Source: an uncultured Comamonadaceae bacterium (GTDB taxonomy: Bacteria > Pseudomonadota > Gammaproteobacteria > Burkholderiales > Burkholderiaceae). Taken from it: DNA of 18,970 nucleotides. The notes under the pieces are model-generated. The model was given only the letters and a program-made list of their open reading frames with translations. It was not told where the DNA came from and searched no databases. Below are positions 13,992 through 18,970 of this stretch, one piece after another. Numbering within the stretch: the stretch's first letter is position 1; each line of letters opens with the position of its first letter. The stretch covers positions 1 to 18,970 of the forward strand of contig CAMLSD010000092.1 in NCBI GenBank assembly GCA_946482595.1, in the 5' to 3' direction. The position numbers and the translations under genes are program-made.

Positions 13992-14027
13992 ATTGTATAT
14001 AGACAATTCATGAACGCTATTGACAAT
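13992..14027. promoter_or_regulatory. AT-rich symmetric patch, candidate IclR operator and promoter
   Basis: ATTGT at 13992-13996 and ACAAT at 14003-14007 form an inverted repeat around ATATAG. A second compact ATTG-A-CAAT lies at 14019-14027, about 23 bp centre to centre from the first. The region is strongly AT-rich in a GC-rich neighbourhood. It contains TTGACA (14020-14025), a consensus -35, although CAAAGT at 14043-14048 is a poor -10. On the minus strand TATACA (13996-14001 complement) could be a -10 for the iclR gene. The position between divergent iclR and ligase genes fits shared control. Confidence 0.55.
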
Positions 14028-14087
14028 TTGCGAGGCGGCGCGCAAAGTTGAATCCACTGATTGCAGGACTTCAACGACCCACACGCC

Positions 14088-15665
14088 ATGACCCAACTGA
14101 CCGATTACGTGTCCTACGCCGATGCCCAGGCGCACTGCACGAGCGACAAGCTGTGGGAGCTGTTCGACGGCACCCGCGAGCACATGAACATTGCCCACGA
14201 GTGCATCGATCGCCATGCCGGAAACGAGCGCACCGCGGTGATCCTGGTGCGCGCCGATGGCAGCGACGTGCAACTGGGCTTTCGCCAGCTCGCGCAGGAG
14301 TCGTCGCGTTTTGCGCACTTCCTGGTCGAGCGCGGCATCCGGCAGGGCGACCGGGTGGCGGTGATGCTGGAGCCCTCACGCGAGTTCTATGTCGCGATGT
14401 TCGGCGCGATGAAGATGGGCGCCATCGCGGTGCCGCTGTTCACGCTGTTCGGCCCCGACGGCATCCGCCTGCGCGTGCAGGACTGCGAACCGCGCATGCT
14501 GGTCACGCATGCCGAAAAGGCGCCGCTCGTGCCGGCCAGCCCGCAGCTTCAGGTGGTGGTGGCGGGCGACGATTTCGTCGATTCGCTGAGCGGCTATCCG
14601 TCGACCTACACCTGCCGCACCCGCGCCGACGACCTGGCGATCTTCCAGTACACCTCGGGCACCACCCGCGAGCTGCCCGATGCGGTGAAGCACACCCACC
14701 GTGCGATCGTCACGCTGATGCTGGCTGCGCTGTACGGCACGGGCATCCGGCCTGGCGAGCGCTACATGTGCCCGTCCTCGCCGGCCTGGGGCCACGGCCT
14801 GTGGCACGGCACGCTGGCGCCGCTGGCCCTGGGCGTGACCATCGGCGCCTATGCCGGCAAGTTCAACGCCGAGCGTTTGCTGAAGGCGCTGCACGACCAC
14901 CGCTTCACCAACCTGTCGGCCGCGGCCACGCACTACCGGATGATGCGCAACAGCGGTGCGGCGGGGCACTACACCTACACGCTGGACAAGCTCTCGTTCA
15001 CCGGCGAGCCGATCGACAGCGAGACCGCGGCCTTTGCCGAGGCCACCTTCGGCCACCCGGTGTGCAGCATGTACGGCACGACCGAGATCGGCGTGTGCCT
15101 GGTGAACTACCCCGGGGCGCCAGACTTCCCGGTCAAGCCCGGTTCACTCGGCAAGCCCGTGCCCGGCCTGAAGGTCGAGGTCCAGGACCCGCACGGTGCC
15201 CCTTGCGCGCCGGGCGTGACCGGTGAACTCAAGCTGTGGCGAGGCGGCACCTGGGTGGCCACCAAGGACCTGGGCCGCATCGACGAGGACGGCTACTTCT
15301 GGCACGGCGGCCGGGCCGACGACGTGATCATCTCGGCCGGCTGGACCATCGGTGCTGTCGAGGTCGAGGACGCCATCCTCAAGCACCCCGACGTGCGCGA
15401 GGCCGCCGCCATCGGTGTGCCCGATGCGCTGCGCGGCCAGGTGGTCAAGGCCTTTGTCGTGTCCGAACGGCCCGGTGACGAGCGTTTCGTGCAGGAGATC
15501 CAGGACGCCGTGCGCACCCGGTTGAGCCAGCACGAATACCCGCGCCAGGTGGCCTTCGTCGCCGAGCTGCCCAAGACCCCGGCCGGAAAGATCCATCGCC
15601 GCAAGCTGCGCGAGCAGGAGACGGCCCCGACCCCGACCAGCGCGACGTCCGTCGTGCATTCCTGA
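14088..15665 (+). CDS. AMP-forming acyl-CoA ligase (ANL superfamily)
   Basis: The protein has 525 residues and should activate a carboxylic acid with ATP and CoA, via an acyl-AMP. The P-loop-like A3 motif is at 189-202 and reads TSGTTRELPDAVKH, so the usual TGxPKG part is replaced by RELPDA. Other motifs are normal: YGTTEIG at 329-335, the hinge-side block DLGRIDEDGYFWHGGRADDVI (394-414), SAGWTIGAVEVED, and the A10 lysine Lys501 in PKTPAGKIHRRKLR. Overall it resembles the medium-chain/acetyl-CoA-synthetase-like and benzoate-CoA-ligase-like groups, but the substrate cannot be named. The ATG at 14088 is chosen; a TTG at 14061 would add nine residues. It is the first gene of the rightward catabolic operon, 38 bp before the dehydratase gene, and is likely under IclR control. 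Confidence 0.92.
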   Translation: MTQLTDYVSYADAQAHCTSDKLWELFDGTREHMNIAHECIDRHAGNERTAVILVRADGSDVQLGFRQLAQESSRFAHFLVERGIRQGDRVAVMLEPSREFYVAMFGAMKMGAIAVPLFTLFGPDGIRLRVQDCEPRMLVTHAEKAPLVPASPQLQVVVAGDDFVDSLSGYPSTYTCRTRADDLAIFQYTSGTTRELPDAVKHTHRAIVTLMLAALYGTGIRPGERYMCPSSPAWGHGLWHGTLAPLALGVTIGAYAGKFNAERLLKALHDHRFTNLSAAATHYRMMRNSGAAGHYTYTLDKLSFTGEPIDSETAAFAEATFGHPVCSMYGTTEIGVCLVNYPGAPDFPVKPGSLGKPVPGLKVEVQDPHGAPCAPGVTGELKLWRGGTWVATKDLGRIDEDGYFWHGGRADDVIISAGWTIGAVEVEDAILKHPDVREAAAIGVPDALRGQVVKAFVVSERPGDERFVQEIQDAVRTRLSQHEYPRQVAFVAELPKTPAGKIHRRKLREQETAPTPTSATSVVHS

Positions 15666-15703
15666 ACCCCATCCCGAACCTGAACCGAACTGCAGGAGAC
15701 CCC

Positions 15704-16843
15704 ATGTCGACCCCGAACGAACGCACCTTCCCGAAGATCACCCAGAGCGGCCTGGACGAACTGCGCGAGCGCATCGGCCTGAAGATCACCAACACGGCCG
15801 AGCCCTGGTGCTACGAGGCCACCCGCGACAACATCCGCCACTACGCGCACGGCATCGGTGACGACAACCCGCTGTGGTGCGACCCCGAGTACGCGGCCCG
15901 CACGCAGTACGGCGGCATCATCGCGCTGCCCAGCTTCCTGTTTGCCACCAGCCGCATCGTCTCGGGCTATGTCGGCGGGCTGCCCGGCGTGCATGCGATG
16001 TGGTCCGGTGCCGACTGGACCTGGCACAAGCCGGTGCGTCGCAACGACACCATCTCGACCGAGGCCTACCTGAAGGACCTGGTCGAACACCAGACGCGCT
16101 TTGCCGGTCGCGCGGTGCAGCAGATCTACCACGTCGACTTCTTCAACCAGCAGGGCGACAAGGTCGCCGAGGCCGACAGCTGGTGCTTCCGGACCGAACG
16201 CGATCACGCCCGCGAGCAGGGCAGCAAGTACAAGGAAGTGCGCGAGCGTGCACCGCGCCGCTACAGCCCCGAGGAGATCCGCGAGGCCTACAGGCTGTAC
16301 GAGACCGAGGCCGTGCGCGGCGCCACACCGCGCTACTGGGAGGACGTGAGCGAGGGCGAGGCCCTGCCGGTGATGTTCAAGGGGCCGATGACGGTGACCG
16401 GCTTCATCGCCTATGCGCAGGGCTGGGGCGGCCTGTACATCCGCGCCAACAAGCTGGCCTGGAAGCTGATCGATGCCCACCCGGGCGTGGGCATCACCAA
16501 CCGCTTCGGCATTCCCGACGTGCCCGAGCGTGTGCACTGGGAAGAAGACTTCGCGCTCGAGGTCGGTGCCCCGGGCGCCTACGACTACGGCCCCGAGCGC
16601 ACGTCCTGGCTCACCCACCACCTCACCAACTGGATGGGCGACGACGGCTTCCTGCGCAAGGCCGGCTGCAAGATCCGCCGCCACAACCCCGAGGGCGACA
16701 TGCTGTTCATCAAGGGGTCGGTCAAGCGCAAGTTCGTCGAAGGCGGGCGCCACCTGGTCGAGATCGAGCAGGAAGCGCGCAACCAGGATGACGAGCTGTC
16801 GGTGGTCGGCTCGGGTGTGGTCGAACTGCCCTCGCGCGGCTGA
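15704..16843 (+). CDS. MaoC-like dehydratase/hydratase, two hotdog domains
   Basis: The protein has 379 residues, with GCAGGAGA as a strong ribosome-binding site just before the ATG. The N-terminal half (about residues 25-170) looks like a FAS1-type dehydratase N-terminal domain: IRHYAHGIGDDNPLWCDPEY, GGIIALPSFLFATSRI and ADWTWHKPVRRNDTIS. The C-terminal half (about 215-375) is a second MaoC-like domain beginning VSEGEALPVMFKGPMTVTGF and containing LTNWMGDDGFL. In active MaoC hydratases an Asp-x-Asn-Pro-x-His motif supplies the catalytic pair; here the N-terminal half has DDNPLW with Trp in place of His, and the C-terminal half has no clear copy. It may use other residues or have a shifted function. 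In context it would hydrate an enoyl-CoA or dehydrate a hydroxyacyl-CoA. Substrate unknown. Confidence 0.87.
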   Translation: MSTPNERTFPKITQSGLDELRERIGLKITNTAEPWCYEATRDNIRHYAHGIGDDNPLWCDPEYAARTQYGGIIALPSFLFATSRIVSGYVGGLPGVHAMWSGADWTWHKPVRRNDTISTEAYLKDLVEHQTRFAGRAVQQIYHVDFFNQQGDKVAEADSWCFRTERDHAREQGSKYKEVRERAPRRYSPEEIREAYRLYETEAVRGATPRYWEDVSEGEALPVMFKGPMTVTGFIAYAQGWGGLYIRANKLAWKLIDAHPGVGITNRFGIPDVPERVHWEEDFALEVGAPGAYDYGPERTSWLTHHLTNWMGDDGFLRKAGCKIRRHNPEGDMLFIKGSVKRKFVEGGRHLVEIEQEARNQDDELSVVGSGVVELPSRG

Positions 16844-16849
16844 GGCGTC

Positions 16850-18112
16850 GTGCCGGCCACTGCATCGCACCAGACCATGGCTAGCCTGATGCCCGAGCGG
16901 GCCTCCTCCACCCCACGCGGCTGCGGCCAGCCGCCGTCCGGCGCGCTGGCCGGCGTGAAGGTGATCGACCTCTCACGCGTGCTGGCCGGGCCGCTGTGCA
17001 CCCAGATGCTGGCCGATCACGGGGCCGACGTGATCAAGGTGGAGCCACCGGCCGGCGACGAAACCCGCACCCTGGGGCCGCCTTTCGATGCGCAGGGTGA
17101 CGCGGCCTATTTCACGGCCGTCAACCGCGGCAAGCGCGCCATCGCGCTGGACCTCTCGCGCAGCGAGGGCCAGGCCACGTTGCTCGAGTTGCTGCACGGG
17201 GCCGACGTGCTGGTCGAGAACTTCATCCCCGGCACGATGGCCCGCTGGGGGCTGGACTACGAGACGGTGCTGGCGGCGCGTTTTCCGCGCCTGGTGTATT
17301 GCGCCATCTCGGGCTTTGGCGCAGACGGCCCGCTGGGCGGCCTGCCCGGCTATGACGCCATCCTGCAGGCCATGTGCGGGCTGATGAGCGTCAACGGCGA
17401 TGCCGCCTCGGGCCCCACTCGCATGGGCCTGCCGGTGGTCGACCACCTGACCGGCTACACCGCGCTGTCGGGCATCCTGCTGGCGCTGGTCGACCGCGCT
17501 CGCACCGGCCACGGTCAGCGGGTGGAGGCCACGCTGTTCGACACCGCGCTGAGCCTGCTGGTGCCACATGCCGCCAACTGGATGCACTCGGGCCGCACGC
17601 CCGAGCTGCTGGGCAGTGCCCATCCCAACATCGCGCCGTACGACAAGTTCGACTGCCGGGACGGCCCGATCTTCCTCGGCATCCTGAATGACCGGCAGTT
17701 CCGCCGCTTCTGCGAACACGTGGGCCTGCCCGCCTTGCAGGACGACGAACGGTTTGCCACCAATGCGATGCGGCTGCAGCACCGCGAGGCCCTGCGCGAT
17801 GCGATCCAGGCCGCGCTGGCCGGGCTGCCGCGTGCGGCGGTGTGCGAAACGCTGATGCGCCAGGGCGTGCCGGTGGGGCCGGTCCACACCGTGCCCGAGG
17901 CCTTTGCCCAGGCCCATGCGGGGCATCGCCGCATGCACGTCGAGTGCGAGGGTTACCGCGGCATCGGTGTGGCCACGCGGCTGTCGCGCACACCGGGCCG
18001 CCCCGACGGCGTGCCGCCGCGATTTGCGCAACACACCGACGAGGTGCTGCACGAGGCCGGTCTGAGCCCCAGCCGCATCGCGCAGCTTCGCGAGGGTGGG
18101 GTGCTGCCCTGA
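16850..18112 (+). CDS. CaiB/BaiF family (type III) CoA-transferase
   Basis: The protein has up to 420 residues. The family core begins at residue 31: GALAGVKVIDLSRVLAGPLCTQMLADHGADVIKVEPP. It continues with VNRGKRAIALDLS, ADVLVENFIPGTMARWGLDY, and LVYCAISGFGADGPLGGLPGYD. Asp198 in LPVVDHLTGYTA is at the place where I expect the catalytic aspartate that carries the acyl/CoA intermediate. The C-terminal part has GVPVGPVHTVPEAF, also typical. It would swap CoA between two carboxylic acids, avoiding ATP cost. The start is uncertain: GTG 16850 has GAGG just upstream and lies 6 bp after the dehydratase stop, while ATG 16877 and ATG 16889 lack ribosome-binding sites; the first ~30 residues are not conserved in character. 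It is the third gene of the rightward operon. Confidence 0.93.
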   Translation: MPATASHQTMASLMPERASSTPRGCGQPPSGALAGVKVIDLSRVLAGPLCTQMLADHGADVIKVEPPAGDETRTLGPPFDAQGDAAYFTAVNRGKRAIALDLSRSEGQATLLELLHGADVLVENFIPGTMARWGLDYETVLAARFPRLVYCAISGFGADGPLGGLPGYDAILQAMCGLMSVNGDAASGPTRMGLPVVDHLTGYTALSGILLALVDRARTGHGQRVEATLFDTALSLLVPHAANWMHSGRTPELLGSAHPNIAPYDKFDCRDGPIFLGILNDRQFRRFCEHVGLPALQDDERFATNAMRLQHREALRDAIQAALAGLPRAAVCETLMRQGVPVGPVHTVPEAFAQAHAGHRRMHVECEGYRGIGVATRLSRTPGRPDGVPPRFAQHTDEVLHEAGLSPSRIAQLREGGVLP

Positions 18113-18173
18113 GCGCCCCGCCCGTTCACGTTTCACTTCCCGACATCGACCAGACCACCACCAGGAGACAAAA

Positions 18174-18970
18174 GTGAAAGCACGAACCCGACTCGCCGCG
18201 ATCGCGGCCGCCTTGTTGCCCGCCCTGTTCGTCACCCCGCCTGCGGTGGCCCAGGCCTACCCCGCCAAGACGGTGAAGATCATCGTGCCCTACCAGCCGG
18301 GCCAGGGCACCGACGTGGCCACGCGCTACCTCGCCGAACACCTGGGCAAGGCCCTGGGCCAGACCTTCGTGGTCGAGAACAAGCCCGGCGCCGGCGGCAA
18401 CATCGGCACGGCCGAGGCGGCGCGTGCACCGGCCGACGGCTACACGCTGCTGATGGGCACCAACGGCACGCATGTGCTGAACCCGTTCCTGTATCCGAAG
18501 ATGCCCTTCGACCCCGAGGCCGACTTCGATCCGGTGATGCTCGTCAGCTCGTTCCCGATGGTCGTGCTGGCCCCGGCGGCCTCGCCGCTGAACAGCGTCA
18601 GCGACCTGGTGGCCAGTGCCCGTGCCAAGCCGGACACGCTGGACGCCGCGCTGCCCAGCACCACCGCCCTGCTGGTGCTGGAGCTGCTCAAGCAGCAAAG
18701 CGGCGTCGACATCCGTGGCATCCGCTACAAGGGGTCGAGCACCTCGATGACCGAACTCATCGGCGGGCAGGTGCCGGTGGCGATCGACACGGTCAGTGCC
18801 TCGCGCTCGTTCATCACCAGCGGCCGGCTCAAGGCCCTGGGCGTGACCTCGCTGGGTGAGACCGCCTTGCTGCCCGGGGTCAAGCCGGTGTCCGAGCAAG
18901 GGGTCGAAGGCTTTCAGGTCGTGGCCTGGAATGGCCTGTATGCACCGCGCGGCACACCGCCGGCGGCGCT
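18174..18970 (+). CDS. Bug-type (TTT family) periplasmic binding protein, cut by the right edge
   Basis: The frame runs 265 codons from a GTG at 18174 to the window end without a stop; a full protein should have about 320 residues. AGGAGA at 18163-18168 is a strong ribosome-binding site that fixes the GTG start. A signal peptide (KARTRLAAIAAALLPALF...) ends near AVAQA-YP at about residue 28. Family blocks are clear: VKIIVPYQPGQGTDVATRYL, the hallmark VENKPGAGGNIGTAEAARA, ADGYTLLMGTNGTHVLNPFL and GQVPVAIDTVSASRSFI. Bug proteins bind carboxylates or related small polar molecules in the periplasm and are greatly expanded in Burkholderiales, often without TctA/TctB membrane partners nearby. Its place behind three CoA-metabolism genes suggests it captures the acid the locus degrades. 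The lone downstream partner genes, if any, lie outside the window. Confidence 0.95.
   Translation, partial: MKARTRLAAIAAALLPALFVTPPAVAQAYPAKTVKIIVPYQPGQGTDVATRYLAEHLGKALGQTFVVENKPGAGGNIGTAEAARAPADGYTLLMGTNGTHVLNPFLYPKMPFDPEADFDPVMLVSSFPMVVLAPAASPLNSVSDLVASARAKPDTLDAALPSTTALLVLELLKQQSGVDIRGIRYKGSSTSMTELIGGQVPVAIDTVSASRSFITSGRLKALGVTSLGETALLPGVKPVSEQGVEGFQVVAWNGLYAPRGTPPAA

Noticed and set aside
15293..16870. 525-codon minus-strand frame across the ligase and dehydratase genes
   Set aside because: It spans two well-supported plus-strand genes and shows only shadow composition.
16973..18235. 420-codon minus-strand frame opposite the CoA-transferase
   Set aside because: The plus strand has full CaiB/BaiF motifs; the minus frame is Arg/Gln/His-rich with no motif.

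Overview
The window looks like a chromosomal segment of a high-GC betaproteobacterium of the order Burkholderiales, probably near Comamonadaceae or Sphaerotilaceae. Grounds are the very GC-rich coding bias, a Bug-type (tripartite tricarboxylate transporter) solute-binding protein, a DUF6502-like protein, and a GC-rich 77-81 bp intergenic repeat of a kind I associate with that order. No rRNA, tRNA, CRISPR array, transposase, phage gene or recognisable defence system is visible.

Region 1 (1-4632, minus strand) is a sensory block. Reading right to left it encodes a periplasmic family-3 solute-binding protein, a membrane diguanylate cyclase whose start overlaps it by 10 bp, a second paralogous solute-binding protein 15 bp further on, then a LuxR-type regulator after a 77 bp gap. 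A truncated minus-strand gene start lies at the left edge. No ABC permease or ATPase accompanies the binding proteins, so they more likely feed a signal to the cyclase than import a solute.

Region 2 (4908-9710, plus strand) holds a DUF6502-like cytoplasmic protein, a DUF4382 lipoprotein joined to it by an ATGA overlap, a small secreted His-rich protein, a stand-alone GAF protein, an alpha/beta hydrolase and an overlapping VOC-family protein. One copy of the 77 bp repeat is fused into the 3' end of the DUF6502 reading frame. Three tandem 81 bp-period copies sit in opposite orientation after the VOC gene.

Region 3 (9964-11578) has two regulators on the minus strand, LysR then Lrp/AsnC, with translationally coupled ends. 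The gap to the divergent livM-like permease contains two perfect palindromes.

Region 4 (11579-13090) contains an orphan LivM permease gene with no liv partners in view. Its reading frame has no stop where LivM similarity ends and runs antisense through a whole PaaI-type thioesterase gene.

Region 5 (13094-18970) is a CoA-dependent carboxylic-acid catabolic locus. An IclR regulator plus the thioesterase are transcribed leftward. An AMP-forming acyl-CoA ligase, a two-domain MaoC-like dehydratase, a CaiB/BaiF CoA-transferase and a Bug periplasmic binding protein (cut by the right edge) are transcribed rightward. A short AT-rich patch with ATTGT/ACAAT symmetry separates the two arms and is the likely IclR operator. 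The likely logic is capture of an organic acid in the periplasm, CoA activation, hydration or dehydration, and CoA exchange; the substrate cannot be read from sequence alone.
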